A DNA stretch of 64,000 bases from positions 50,332,922-50,396,921 of the forward strand of contig JAKGHH010000004.1 in the NCBI GenBank assembly GCA_022828595.1, given 5' to 3'. This document shows positions 1 through 13,664 of this stretch, piece after piece. The first letter of the stretch is position 1; every line of letters begins with the position of its first letter. The stretch is from Nelumbo lutea (Eukaryota; Streptophyta; Magnoliopsida; Proteales; Nelumbonaceae). The position numbers and the translations under genes were made by a program. Under the pieces are notes generated by a model, which worked only from the letters and a program-made list of their open reading frames with translations, was not told the origin of the DNA and searched no databases.

Positions 1-1100
1 GCCACAGGCACGGGACACGAGAATTCATAGGGCTATGTATTATACTTCTCCAAGGTTGAAATTATCGCATTGCTCTCCATTCCATTAAATGTGCTTGTAA
101 CTAGATTTCTGCTGAAATGCATTGTAAAGTATATCTAATGGATACATATGTAAGATCCATTTACGCCATCAAGGCAGATTTCTATATTTTTTTTGCTCTC
201 CATTCCATTAAATGTGCTTGTAACTATTTTTTTCTCTTCCGTCCAACGGTTGCCCTCAGGACTGGTACGGGATAGCTAGTGGCGAGTCAGGCTCCATGGT
301 TGGTATCACCATCTTGGGCGGAAGAATAGCAGGCGGAGAGGCTCCATGGCTGGTATCATTGGCCCTGATGAACTTGATCGAGGCCCCGACTTGATAGTAA
401 GATACCCATTTTCACCAGAGTTGTGCGTGTACGAGGGGGATGGTATCCACCATCTTGGGCAGAAGAATAGCGGACGGAAATGGAGGAAGTTGGGATTTAT
501 GAGAGGCGGGAGGACATTTACCAACGATCGCGGAGACGATTCAACACCATCATTTTTACCATCGCCAATTCGATTAACAACACCATTTCAGCTTTTGTCG
601 TGTGATTCAGTCCAAACCCTTTTGATATCTCAAAGCAACAGAGACATCTGGTCACAAATCAAGTAAAAAAGTGCCACTCTGAAAGTCCAAACCCTCCTTC
701 GCTTTTCAAATAATTTGGGCAGAATGTTTACATCAGTCTGCCAGTGTAGTTGATGTCATCCTGCTACTGTAGTCTAATCTTCCCCGAATCTGGCCTTCTT
801 TGTTGAATCCAATCATTTGAAGTTTGGGGTTCTTACAGGAAAACCAGAAGAGGGTTCCACCATCACACTCCACTCCGTCAAACACAAGACCACCCAATCC
901 CCCATTTGAGTTGAAGATTTCCTCAATACCACCAAAGAAAATCTAGATAACAAACCACTATGAAAAGGTGTGGGTGCCAATGCTGCGGGACGTTATAATC
1001 TCATCTCGAATGTGTTGGGGAGGGAATATATGGCGGTTCTGGGAGATGCATTTTGTCAAAAGCTATTGGACGCCATGATGTGTTTCTCCCAACTGTCATT
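1..1100. other. Unrecognised region with short direct duplications
   Basis: No gene is recognised. A direct repeat of about 33 bp (core TGCTCTCCATTCCATTAA) occurs near 70 and again near 196. A second duplicated motif, ATCTTGGGC followed by GAAGAATAGC, occurs at 302-337 and 442-478. An open frame at 346-666 (106 codons) overlaps these duplications and has no familiar domain, so it is not called as a gene. Confidence 0.4.
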
Positions 1101-4100
1101 AATGAAGAAAAGTAAAATAAATAATTAAATAAATATCCAAGCTATCTAAACCAAACCCAACCCGATGATAACCCTAAATATTGCACTTGAGGAGATATTT
1201 CAACTTACTAAATCAAAATATATAAATTATTAGGCCAATAAATGAGAGATAAATAAAGAATATATAAAAATTCTTGGCCAGGGTTCAGACTATATATAAA
1301 GGCTAGGCTCAGGCTTAATATCTAGGCCTGATGGTTGCGTTGGGATCGAACTTGGGCATGAATATGTTTTGTTGATAAAATACAAACCCTGGCCTAGCCC
1401 ATGAACAAGTTAAATTCTAACCCAGACTTAACCTATTGATAACTGTAAAAATTAGGCTCATTAATAGAGAAACAATTTGTTAGTAAAATAAATTAATAAG
1501 TGATTAAATAATTTAGTAAATTAAAAATACAAATCTATGCATAATAATTTACTTAATTTTGTAAAATAGATAATAAATAATTTACTTTAATAAGACAAAA
1601 AAATATTCATTTATTATTGGGGCAGGACTCATCCAAGTTATGCAGAACCAAACCTGAACCATTGACTACCCTAAAAATTGGTCGTGAGTTGAATTTAATA
1701 AATAAAAATTTATAGAGAATAATTCACTTTAAGTTATTAAAATAAATAAATTAATTTAATTTAGTAAAATAAATAACTAAAACTTAAGTTATTATTGGGA
1801 TGGGACATGTACAGCCTATCCCACACCAGAACTAACTCATTGATAGCCCTAAAAGGGAGAGAAAATGAGAAATAATTTGTTTGTGAAATAAATTATTAAT
1901 TAATTGGATAATTTAGCTATGTAAATAAACAAAATCTATGGATGATAATCTACTTAATTTTAGTAAATTAAATAAATAAATATCCAGTCTATCTAGATCC
2001 AAACTCAACCTGTTAACAACCCTAAATATTGAACTCAGGGAGGGAGAGAGGGGAAAATAATTTGTCAATAAATTTAAATAATTTACTAAATTCAACAAAT
2101 AAAATTGTTAACACAATAACATAAATATATCAATAATTAGGCAAGAAAATGAGAGAGAAACAAAGAATAAAAACTTCCTAACCACGCTTTGGGCTTTAAA
2201 TGAAGGTCAGGCTTAGGCTCAAGATCTAGGCCTAATGGTCGACCCAAGCTCAGACTTGGGTTTGAATATGTTCTGTTGATATAAAAACAAAGCCCAATCC
2301 GGACGTAGTCGGCCCGTGAATAGGTTAATCTCAACCAAGGCCTAACCTATTGATGGCCCTTAAATATTAGGCTTCGGGAGAGATGGTGAAATAACTTATT
2401 AGTTAAATTAATTATTAATTACTTGAATAATTTAGTAAATTAAATAAATAGAAATCTATGGATAATAATTTACTTAATCTTATAAAATAAATACATCAAT
2501 AATTTATTTAATAAAAGAAATAAATATTCATTTATTATTGGCCACCTGTTCGAATCAAATAATTAAAATTTTATGTGTAATAGTTTAGTAAAATAAATAA
2601 ATAAAATTTCATTTATTATTCGGACAGGACAAGTACTAGCTATCCCACACATGACCCAACTCATTGATAGCCCTAAAATTTAGGCTCTAGGGAGAGAGAA
2701 AAATAGTAAAATAAATTATTCATTAATTGGACATTTCATTAACTAAATCAATATAATTAAACTAATTTAATAAAGTAAAAAATAAATAAATATCCTATCT
2801 ATCTAAAACCAAACCCAACTCGTTGACAACCCTAAATATTGGACTTAGGGAGGGAGTGAGAGGGAAATAATTTGTTAAAAAATTAAATAATTTAGAAAAT
2901 TAAATAAATAAATTTTTAAACTTACTAAAATAAATATATAAACAACTTCCTGGTTGGGCTAGGCACAAGATCTAGGCTCGATTGATGCGACATCGAACTT
3001 GGACTTAAATATGTTCTGTTGATATAAGGATGAAGCCCAACCCGAACCTTACCTAACCCGTGAAAAGGTTTATTCCCAACCTAGACACTAACGTATTAAT
3101 AAATTATAAATTAATTGAATAATTTAGTAAATTAAATAAATAGAAATCTATGGATAATAATTTACTCAATTTTATAAAATAAACAAATGAATAATTTAAT
3201 TTAATAAAATAAATAAAGACCCAAGCTATCTAGAACCAAACGCGACCCATTGACAACCCTAAATATTAGATTCGGGGCAGAAAGAGAGGGAGGGAAATGA
3301 TTTGTAAATAAAATTAAATAATTTAGTAAATTAAATAAATAAAATCTTTTAACTTAATAAAACCATTACGTTCAAGATCTAGGGCCGATAGTCAGCTCAG
3401 GCTCAGACTTGGGCTTGAATATGTTCTGCTGGTATAAAGGCTAAGCCCAAACTGAACTTTGCACGGCCTGTGAATAGGTTTAATCACAATCGAGACCTAA
3501 GATATTAATAGCACTAAATATTAGGCTTGGAAAGAGAAAGTGAAATACCGTATTAGTTAAATAAATTATTAATTACTTGAATAAGTAAATGAAATAAAAA
3601 GAAATCTATGGATAATAATTTATTTATTTTTGTAAAACAAATAAATCAATAATTTTGTTATCGATAGACTGTTGATAACCCTAAAACTTAGGCTCTTTAG
3701 AGGGAGAAAAAATTTCGTTAGTAAATAAAATTAGTTTATTAAATTAAATAAATAAAATGTATAGATAACAACTTAATTAATTTAGTAAAATAATAAATCA
3801 ATAAATAAGTATCTGAGCTATCTAAATCCAAATCCGACTCGTTGACAACCCTCAATATTAGACTTGGTGAGGGATAGAGAGAGGGAAATGATAAGTTAAT
3901 AAAATTAAATAGTTTAGTAAATTAAATAAATAAAACTTTTAGTTTACTAAATTAAATATATAAATAAATTGTCAAGAAAATGAGAGAGTAATAAAGAATA
4001 TTAATTTCATGGTTGGGTTGGACTCAAGATCTAGGTCTAATAGTTGGGTCGGGCTCAAACTTAGGCTTGAAAAAATTCTATTGATATAAAGACAAAGCCC

Positions 4101-4568
4101 AGCTACCCAACCTATAAATAGAATTAATCCCAACTTGTTAATAAATTATTGATTTTGAATAAATTAGTAAATTAAATAAATATAAATCTATGGATAATAA
4201 TTTAATTAATTTTGTCAAATAAATAAATGAATAATTTAATTTAAAAAAATAAATAAATAACAAGCTACTCCACTAATTGAAAACCCTAAATATTAGACAC
4301 GAAGCAGTAAGAAATGTAGTTGTTTATTAATGGCACCATTGTAAATAGTTACATTTTCAACAACAAATATGAAAGAGAGATTAGAGAAACAAAGAATAAA
4401 AATTTCCTTATCATAATCTGAGGTTTATATGATGGTTGGGCATAGACTTGGGCTTGAATAAGTTCTATTGATATAACGGCAAAGCCCGATCTGAACATGG
4501 CCCAACCAAAGAAAAGGTTTAATCCCAACCAATACCTATCCTATTGATGCCCTAAATATTAGGCTCGT

Positions 4569-4592
4569 GAGAGAGAGAGAGAGAGAGAGAGA
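4569..4592. repeat. (GA)n microsatellite
   Basis: About 12 GA units directly after the module word AAATATTAGGCTCG. Confidence 0.9.
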
Positions 4593-4999
4593 AATAATTT
4601 ATTGAACAACATAGTAAATTAAATAAATAGAAATCTATGGATAATATTTTACTTAATTTTGTAAAATAAACAAATCAATAATATAATTTAATAAAATAAC
4701 TAAATATTCATTTATTATTGCATCTTGGGTGGGTTGAATCAAATAAATAAAAATTTATACATAATAGTTTATCTAATGTATTAAAATATAAAAATTAATA
4801 ATTTAGTTTAGTAAAATAAATACATTAAATTTGATTTATTATTGGGACGGGACAAGTACCTACTATCCCACACCTGACTAAATATATTGATAGCCCTAAA
4901 TATAGGCTCTTGGAGAGAGAAAAATAATTTGTTAGGAAATTAATTAATTAATTAATCAAAGAATTCAGTAAACCAAGTAATTAGAAATTTATGGATAAT

Positions 5000-5041
5000 A
5001 CTTTTGCCACGCAACAGACCGCGAACGCGGCGGGGTCACTT
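5000..5041. repeat. GC-rich island in macro-repeat (copy 1)
   Basis: A sudden GC-rich word containing CCACGCAACAGACCGCGAAC lies in otherwise AT-rich DNA. A diverged twin sits at 6,620-6,659 (CACGCAAGAGGCCGTGAACA). Function unknown. Confidence 0.6.
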
Positions 5042-6165
5042 ATTTAATTACTAGTTAGTAAATTAAATAAATAGAAATCCATGAATAACAATATAAAGGC
5101 TAAGCCCAAACCGAACTTCGCTCGGCCCGTGAATAGGTTTAATTCCAACCGAGACCTAAGCTCTTGATAGCACTAAATATTAGGCTTGGCAAGAGAAAGT
5201 GAAATACCTTATTAGTTAAATAAATTATAAGTAAATGAAATAAATAGAAATCTATGGATAATAATTTATTTATTTTTAAATAAATCAATAATTTTGTTAT
5301 CGATAGCTTGTAGATAACCCAAAAACATAGGCTCTTTAGAGGGAGAAAAAATTTTGTTTTTATTAAATTAAATAAATAAAATGTATTGATAAGTATCGGA
5401 GCTATCTAAATCCAAACCCGACCCGTTGACAACCCTCAATATTGGACTTGGTCAGGTATAGAGAGAGGGAAATAATAAGTTAATAAAATTAAATAGTTTA
5501 GTAAATTAAATAAATAAAACTTTTAGTTTACTAAATTAAAAATATAAATAAATTGTCATGAAAATGAGAGAGTAATAAAGAATACTAATTTCATGGTTGG
5601 GTTAGACCCAAGATCTAGGTCTGATGGTTGGGTCGGGCTCAAACTTAGGCTTGAAAATATTCTATTGATATAAAGACAAAGCCCAGCTACCCAACCTATA
5701 AATAGGATTAACCCCATCTTGTTAATAAATTATTGATTTTGAATAAATTAGTAAATTAAATAAATAGAAATCTATGGATAATAGTTTACTTAATTTTGTC
5801 AAATAAATAAATGAATAATTTAATTTAATAAAATAAATAAATAACCAAGCTACCCCACTAGTTGAAAACCCCAAATATTAGAAACGAAGTGGTAAGAGAG
5901 TTTGTTGTTTATTAATGGAACCATTATAAATAGTTACATGTTCAACAACAAATATGAAAGAGAGATTAGAAAACACAGAATAAAAATTTCCTTATCACAA
6001 TATGAGGTTTATATGATGGTCGGGCATAGACTTGGGCTTGAAAAAGTTTTATTGATATAAAGGCAAAGCCCAACCCGAACATGGCCCAACCAAAGAAAAG
6101 GTTTAATCCCAACCGATACCAATCCTATTGATGCCCTAAATATTAGGCTCATGCGCACGCACGCA

Positions 6166-6168
<3 letters not shown>

Positions 6169-6196
<28 letters not shown>
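6169..6196. repeat. (GA)n microsatellite
   Basis: About 14 GA units, preceded by a short CGCACGCACGCAC purine-pyrimidine alternation, after the same module word. Confidence 0.9.
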
Positions 6197-6199
<3 letters not shown>

Positions 6200-6619
6200 T
6201 TAAATAAATTATTAATTTCTTAACAACATAGTAAATTAAATAAATAGAAATCTATGGATAATATTTTACTTAATTTTGTAAAATAAACAAATCAATAATA
6301 TAATTTAATAAAATAACTAAATATTCATTTATTATTGTGTCTCGGGTGGGTTGAATCAAATAAATAAAAATTTATACATAATAGTTTATCTAATGTATTA
6401 AAATATATAAATTAATAAATTAGTTTAGTAAAATAAATAAATTAAATTTGATTCATTATTGGGACGGGACAAGTATATGCTATCCCACACCTGACTAAAC
6501 ATATTGATTGCCCTAAGTATAGGCTTTGGGAGAGAGAAAAATAATTTCTTAGGAAATTAATTAATTAATTAATCAAAGAATTTAGTAAATTAAGTAATTA
6601 GAAATCTATGGATAATACT

Positions 6620-6659
6620 TTTGTCACGCAAGAGGCCGTGAACACGGGGGTGACTTATT
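6620..6659. repeat. GC-rich island in macro-repeat (copy 2)
   Basis: Twin of the island at 5,000-5,041. Most differences are C-to-T or G-to-A transitions, as expected for decay of methylated DNA. Confidence 0.6.
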
Positions 6660-8274
6660 ATTGGTGCAAGATTGGTCCAAGAAATCCAAAAGCAAACCCG
6701 AACCATTGACAACCATAAATATTGGTCACATGTTGAATTAAATAAATAAAAAATTATGGAGAAAATTTTATTTATTATTGGGACAAGACATGTATAGCCT
6801 ATCCGACACGAGAACTAATCCATTGATAGCCTTAAAAAAAGGGAGATAGAAATAATTTGTTCATAAATTAAATCATTAGTTTAGTTAAGTAAATAAATAA
6901 AATCTATGGATAATAATTTACTTAGGCAAGAAAAGAAGACAGAATAGTTAGCGGTTTATTAATGGCATCATTGTAAAAAGTTACATGTTCAGCAACAAAT
7001 ATGAAAGAGAAATTACTAGAAAATGAGAGAAAAACAAAGAATAAAAATTTCCTTGTCACAATACGAGCTTTATATGATGGTCAGGCACAAGCTAAAAAAT
7101 CTAGGCTTGATGGTTGGCCCGGGCTTAGACTTGGGCTTGAATAAGTTCTATTGATATAAAGGCAAAGCCCGGCCCAAACGGGACCCGACCAATGGAAAGC
7201 TTGAATCCCAACCGATACCTATTCTATTGATAGCCCCACAAAATGTAAAATAACATGTATACCTTATACACAAAATGTGTAAGCTTAAACATATGAGGGC
7301 CGGGCCAGGCTTGAACTATTAAGCCCAAGCTCAACCCAAAAATTTGTGGGCCTGATGTGGGCCCAGGCCTGGGCCGGGCTGAAATGATCACCCCTACTTG
7401 ACAACCCTAAATATCTAACTCGAGCAAGGAGAGAGAGAGAGAGAGTTTATAAAAGTAAATAAATTAGTAAATTCAATAAATATTTTTTAACTTAAGAACA
7501 TAAAAATGAGAAAGAAACAAAGATCATGGATAATAATTTACTTAATATTGTCATAAAAAAATGAATAATTATCCAAGCTACTCCACCCGTTGAATAATTA
7601 AAGAATTCAGTAAATTAAGAAAGTAGAAATCTATGGATAATAATTTACTTAATTTTGTAAATAGATAAATCAATAACTGACTTTAATAAAATAAATAAAT
7701 AAATATTCACTTATTATTGGTGCAAAACTAGTCCAAGCAATCCAGAACCAAACCCGAACCACTGACAACCGTAAATATTGGTCATAGATTAAATTAAATA
7801 AATAATAATTTATGGAGAGTAATTTATTTAATCTATTAAAACAAATAAATGAATAATTTAATAAATAAAATTTCAGTTATTATTGGGATAAGACATGTAC
7901 AGCCTATCTGACACCAAAACTAAACCATTTTATAAAGAGAGAGAAAGAGAAATAATTTGTTCATAATTTAAATCATTAATTAGTTGAATAATTTAGTTAA
8001 GTAAATACATGAAATCTATGGATAATAATTTAATAAATTTTGGTAAAATAAAGAAATACCCAAGCTATCTAGAACCAAACGCAACCCGTTGACAACCCTA
8101 AATATTAGACTTGGGGTAGAAAGAGAGGGAGCGAAATGATTTGTTAATAAAATTAAATAATTTAGTAAATTAAATAAATAAAATCTTTTAACTTAATAAA
8201 ATTAGTACGCTCAAGATCTAGGCCCAATGGCCAACTCGGGCTCAGACTTGGGCTTGAATATGTTCTGCTGATAT

Positions 8275-9377
8275 AAAGGCTAAGCCCAAACTGAACTTTG
8301 CTCGGCCCGTGAATAGGTTTAATTCCAACCGAGACCTAAGCTATTGATAGCACTAAATATTAGGCTTGGCAAGAGAGAGTGAAATACCTTATTAGTTAAA
8401 TAAATTAGTAATTACTTGAATAAGTAAATGAAATAAATAGAAATCTATGGATAATAATTTATTTATTTTTGTAAAACAAATAAATCAACAATTTTGTTAT
8501 CAATAGCCTGTTGATAACCCTAAAACTTAGGCTCTTTAGAGGGAGAAAAAATTTTATTAGTAAATAAATTTAATTTATTAAATTAAATAAATAAAATGGA
8601 TAGATAAGTATCCGAGCTATCTAAATCCAAACCCAACCCATTGATAACCCTCAATATTGGACTTGGTGAGGGGTAGAGAGAGGGAAATAATAAGTTAATA
8701 AAATTAAATAGTTTAGTAAATTAAATAAATAAAACTTTTAGTTTACTAAATTAAATATATAAATAAATTGTCAAGAAAATGGGAGAGTAATAAAGAATAT
8801 TAATTTCACGGTTGGGTTGGACTCAAGATCTTAGTCTGATGGTTGGGTCGGGCTCAAACTTAGGCTTGAAAATATTCTATTGATATAAAGACAAAGCCCA
8901 GCTACCCAACCCGTAAATAGGATTAATCCCAACTTGTTAATAAATTATTGATTTTGAATAAATTAGTAAATTAAATAAATAGAAATCTATGGATAATAGT
9001 TTCCTTAATTTTGTCAAATAAATAAATGAATAATTTGATTTAATAAAATAAATAAATAAGCAAGCTACCCCACTAATTGAAAACCCTAAATATTAGACAC
9101 GAGGCGGTAAGAAAGTTAGTTGTTTATTAATGGCACCATTATAAATTGTTACATGTCCAACAACAAATATGAAAGAGAGATTAGAGAAACAAAGAATAAA
9201 AGTTTCATTATCACAATCCGAGGTTTATATGATGGTCGGGCATAGACTTGGGCTTGAATAAGTTTTGTTGATATAAAGGCAATGCTTGACCCATACATGG
9301 CCCAACCAAAGAAAAGGTTTAATCCCAACCGATACCAATCCTATTGATGCCCTAAATATTAGGCATCAATATTTAGG

Positions 9378-9415
<38 letters not shown>

Positions 9416-9900
9416 ACTTATTAGTTAAATAAATTATTAATTTCTTAACAACATAGTAAATTAAATAAATTGAAATCTATGGATAAGAGAGAGAGAAATT
9501 GTTAATAAAAGTAATAATTTAGTAAATTCAATAAATATTTTCTAACTTAATAACATAAATATATAAATAATTAGGAGAGAAAATGAGGGAGAAAAAGAAT
9601 TTCCTCATTGATAATAATTTTAATATTTTTGTCAAATAAATAAATGAAAATTTTAATTTAATATAAATAAATATCCAAGCTACCCCACCTGTTGAAAACC
9701 CTAATATTAGACATGAAATAGTAAAAAGGAGACAAAAATAATTAATTTGGTTTAGTAAAATAAATAAATAATTTTTCATTTATTATTGGGACAGAATTGG
9801 TATAGCCCATACCACACTTGACCAAACATATTGATTGCCCTAAATATAAGTTCCAGGGAGAGAAAAATAATTTGTTAGGATAATAATTGATTAATTAATT
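8275..9900 (+). repeat. 1.6-kb macro-repeat unit, later copy
   Basis: The unit restarts with the AAGGCTAAGCCCAAACTGAA block about 3,180 bp (two periods) after copy 2, and the same modules follow in the same order through the GA tract near 9,380. A truncated further copy starts at about 10,105. The stretch between 6,660 and 8,275 has the same modules but in a rearranged order. Confidence 0.6.
9380..9411. repeat. (GA)n microsatellite
   Basis: About 16 GA units at the equivalent module position. Confidence 0.9.
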
Positions 9901-11092
9901 AATTAAAGAATTTAGTAAATTAAGTAAATAAAAATATATGGATAATAATTTACTTAATTTTGTAAAATAAATAAATACCCAAGCTATCTAGAACCAAACG
10001 CGACCCATTGACAACCCTAAATATTAGACTCGGGGTAGAAAGAGAGGGAGCGAAGGGATTTGTTAATAAAATTAAATAATTTAGTAAATTAAATAAATAA
10101 AATCTTTTAACTTAAGCCCAAACCAAACTTCGCTTGGCCCATGAATAGGTTTAATTCTAACCGAGACCTAAGCTATTGATAGCACTAAATATTAGGCTTG
10201 GAAAGAGAAAGTGAAAGTTAAATAAATTAGTAATTACTTGAATTAGTAAATGAAACAAATAGAAATCTATGGATAATAATTTATTTATTTTTATAAAACA
10301 AATAAATCAATAATTTTGTTATCGATAGCTTGTTGATAACCCTAAAACTTAGGCTCTTGGGAGGGAGAAAAACGTTTTGTTATTAAATAAAATTAATTTA
10401 TTAAATTAAATAAATAAAAAGTATAGATAAGTATCAGAGCTATCTAAATCCGAACCCAACCCGACTTGACAACCCTAAATATCTTACTCGAGGAGAGAGA
10501 GAGAGAGAGAGTTTATAAAAGTAAAATAAGTAAATTCAATAAATATTTTTTAACTTAATAACATAAAAATGAGAAAGAAACAAAGATCATGGATAATAAT
10601 TTACTTAATATTGTCATAAATAAATGAATAATTATCCAAGCTACCCCACCCGTTGAAAACCCTAAATATTCGACATGAAGTGGTAAGACAAAGAAGGAAA
10701 TAATTAAATAATCTAATAAATTAAATCAACAAAATATTTTAACTTATTAAAATAAGTATATAATTAGGCAACAAAATAAGAGATAATAGTTAGTTGTTTA
10801 TTAGTGGTATCATTGTAAATAGTTACATGTTTATTAAAAAGAGATTACTAGAAAATGAGAGAGAAAGAAAGAATAAAAATTTCCTTTTCGCAATTCGAAC
10901 TTTTTATGATGGCCGGGCATTGGCTCAAAATCTAGGCCAGATGGTTGGCTCGAGCTTAGACTTGGGCATGAATTAATTCTATTGATATAAATGCAAAGCG
11001 CGGCCTGAACGTGGCCCGACCAATAAAAAAGGTTTAATCTGAACCGATACCTATCCAATTGAGAGCTCTAAATATTAGGCTCGAGGGGGGGG

Positions 11093-11098
<6 letters not shown>

Positions 11099-11151
<53 letters not shown>
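11099..11151. repeat. (GA)n microsatellite
   Basis: About 26 GA units after a G run, again following AAATATTAGGCTCG. Confidence 0.9.
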
Positions 11152-11154
<3 letters not shown>

Positions 11155-12218
11155 AATTAGTAGTTAATGTAAAATAAATAAATCAATAACTTATATTAAT
11201 GAAAAGTTAATATTCATTTATTATTGAGAATTGATTGAATCAAATAAATAAAAATTTATGGATAATTATTATATTTATTAAAATAAAGAAATTATTAATT
11301 TGGTTTAGTAAAATAAATAAACAAAATTTCATTTATTATTGGGACATAATAGGTATAGCCTATCCTACACCTCACCAAACATATTGATTGCCCTAAATAT
11401 AAGCTCCAAGGAGAGAAAAATATTTTTTTAGGATAATAATTGATTAATTTATAATTAAAGAATACAGTAAATTAAGTAAATTTCTATGGATAATAATTTA
11501 CTTAATTTTGTAAATAGATAAACCTGAACCATTGACAATCGTAAATATTGGTCATAGCTTGAATTAAATAAATGAATAATTTAAGAAATAAAATTTCAGT
11601 TATTATGTACAGCCTATCTGACACCAAAATTAATCCATTTTATAAAGAGAGAGAGAAAGAAATAATTTGTTCATAATTTAAATCATTAATTAGTTGAATA
11701 ATTTAGTTAAGTAAATACATAAAATCAATGGATAATAATTTAAATTTTGGTAAAATAAATAAATACCCGAGCTATCTAGATCTAAACCCAACCCATTGAC
11801 AACCCTATATCTAAATCGAATAGGGAGAGGTAGAGAGAGAGAAATAGTTTGTTAATAAAAGTAACAAATTTCCTTTTCGCAATCCGAGCTTTATATGATA
11901 GTCGGGCACGAGCTCAAAATCTAGGCCTGATGGTTGGCCTGGGCTTAGACTTGGGCTTGAATTAGTTCTATTGATATAAAGGCAAAGCCCGACCCATATA
12001 AGAAATAAATATTCATTTATTATTGGGAAAATCAAATAAATAAAAGTTTTTGAATAATTTAATAAATAAATATCCAAGGTATCTATGAATTATATGACGT
12101 CCGTGTAATTAGTTATTACAAATCTATTCATTAAGAAAATCATCCACCGAGTACTCACATTTATAGGAAAAATACACCACATTGTATATGAATCAGCATC
12201 GAAATTCACATTTGAAAC

Positions 12219-12339
12219 TAGACCTATTTATGGGCCAGGCTCGGGCTTGGCTTTTGACAAAATTCTAAAGGGCCTGACCCAAAACCGGAGCCTGAGATAG
12301 TGTCAGTTGGGTCTGAAGCCCAGCCTATGAACAAGTCTA
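12219..12339. mobile_element. Small hAT-like MITE
   Basis: 121 bp with inverted ends: left TAGACCTATTTATGGG, right end reverse-complements to TAGACTTGTTCATAGG. The flanking 8-mers TTTGAAAC and CTTGCAAT match at only 5 of 8 positions, so the target duplication is decayed or coincidental. The ends match the better-supported element at 43,064-43,529, which indicates the same family. Confidence 0.55.
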
Positions 12340-12404
12340 CTTGCAATAGATTGGGTACCCATATTATCGACACTAAAAGCATTTTCGAGGTCTTCAAATA
12401 GGCT

Positions 12405-12537
12405 AACATCCAAGCTGAGCATGAAATTCTATGATTGAATAAAGTTGAGGGCAAGGGATCAGGTTGCAAGACCCAACCATGAGCAAGCATGTATTATTGG
12501 AATCATAATATATGGTTCGATGGCAGCTATTATCTCA
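12405..12537 (+). repeat. Dispersed duplicate, copy 1
   Basis: About 130 bp starting AACATCCAAGCTGAGCATGA, repeated at 14,628-14,756 with about 90% identity. The copies are 2.2 kb apart in the same orientation, so a segmental duplication spans this part of the array. Confidence 0.7.
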
Positions 12538-13104
12538 GAGAACCAGCATTGGGCTCAATTTTTAACACAGAAAGAGAGTAATTATGGTCAGAAACCACTT
12601 TGAAAGTAATTATTTAAAAAAAACAGATAAGCACTAGAATAGAGGCAAAAATAACAAGCTAACTCGCCTAGAGAGAGAGAGAGAGATTGCACGATTGAGG
12701 GAGGTTAGGCCAATGGTTCCCTTGTATGATGGTAAGAAAGAGAAGGAAATAATTAAATAATCTAGTAAATTAAATCAACAAAATATTTGTTACATGTTTA
12801 TTAAAAAGAGATTACTAGAAAATGAGAGAGAAACAAAGAATAAAAATTTCCTTTTCGCAATCCGAGCTTTATATGATGGCCGGGCACAGACTCAAAAAGG
12901 GACATTTTTTTAGGATATTTTTTAATGATATTTTTGACTTTAGAACATATATTAACTCACATTTCCTTTTCGATCGTTTCAATTGTAATTATGATTCATT
13001 TATTGATATAAAGGCAAAGCCTGGCCTGAACGTGGCCCGACCAATAAAAAAGGTTTAATCCCAACCGAAACCTATCCAATTGAGAGCTCTAAATATTAGG
13101 CTCG

Positions 13105-13106
<2 letters not shown>

Positions 13107-13191
<85 letters not shown>
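13107..13191. repeat. (GA)n microsatellite, longest in array
   Basis: About 42 GA units after AAATATTAGGCTCGGG. Confidence 0.95.
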
Positions 13192-13194
<3 letters not shown>

Positions 13195-13432
13195 AAATAA
13201 TTAGGAGAGAAAATGAGAGAGAATAAAGAATTTCTTCATGGATAATAATTTAATTAATTTTATCAAATAAATAAGAAAACCCTAAATATTAGACACAAAG
13301 CGGTAATAATTTGTTAGGATAATAATTGATTAATTAATTCTATTAAAACAAATAAATAAAAAAATAAATTTTCAGTTATTATTGGGACAAGACATGTACA
13401 GCCTATCTGACACCAAAGCTAATTCATTTTAT

Positions 13433-13435
<3 letters not shown>

Positions 13436-13480
<45 letters not shown>
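13436..13480. repeat. (GA)n microsatellite
   Basis: About 22 GA units after CATTTTATAAAG. Unexpanded copies of this module at about 7,935 and 11,645 carry only a few GA units. Confidence 0.9.
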
Positions 13481-13483
<3 letters not shown>

Positions 13484-13610
13484 ATTTGTTCATAATTTAA
13501 ATCATCAATTAGTTGAATAATTTAGTTAAGTAAATAAATAAAATCTATGGATAATATCTAGATCTAAACCCAACCCACTGACAACCCTAAATATCTAACT
13601 CGAAGAGGGA

Positions 13611-13615
<5 letters not shown>

Positions 13616-13661
<46 letters not shown>
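13616..13661. repeat. (GA)n microsatellite
   Basis: About 22 GA units after the module word AAATATCTAACTCGAAGAGG. Confidence 0.9.

Positions 13662-13664
<3 letters not shown>

Larger units (their letters stand above)
3435..5094 (+). repeat. 1.6-kb macro-repeat unit, copy 1
   Basis: The unit begins at AAGGCTAAGCCCAAACTGAA and runs through a fixed order of modules: the GAGACCTAAG block, the AGAGGGAGAAAAA block, the CAACCCTCAATATT block, the AACAACAAATATGAAAG block and a GA tract. It ends at a GC-rich island near 5,000. The same module order restarts at 5,095. Confidence 0.65.
5095..6660 (+). repeat. 1.6-kb macro-repeat unit, copy 2
   Basis: The module order is the same as in the preceding unit and sequence identity is high. 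It includes a second GC-rich island at 6,620-6,659 at the same internal position (about 1,620 bp from the first). Small indels distinguish the copies; for example the AGAGGGAGAAAAA block is shorter here. Confidence 0.65.

Noticed and set aside
7258..7400. GC-rich insert ending ATCACCCCTAC, possibly a hAT-type MITE
   Set aside because: The right end is plausible but no matching left end or 8-bp duplication was found.
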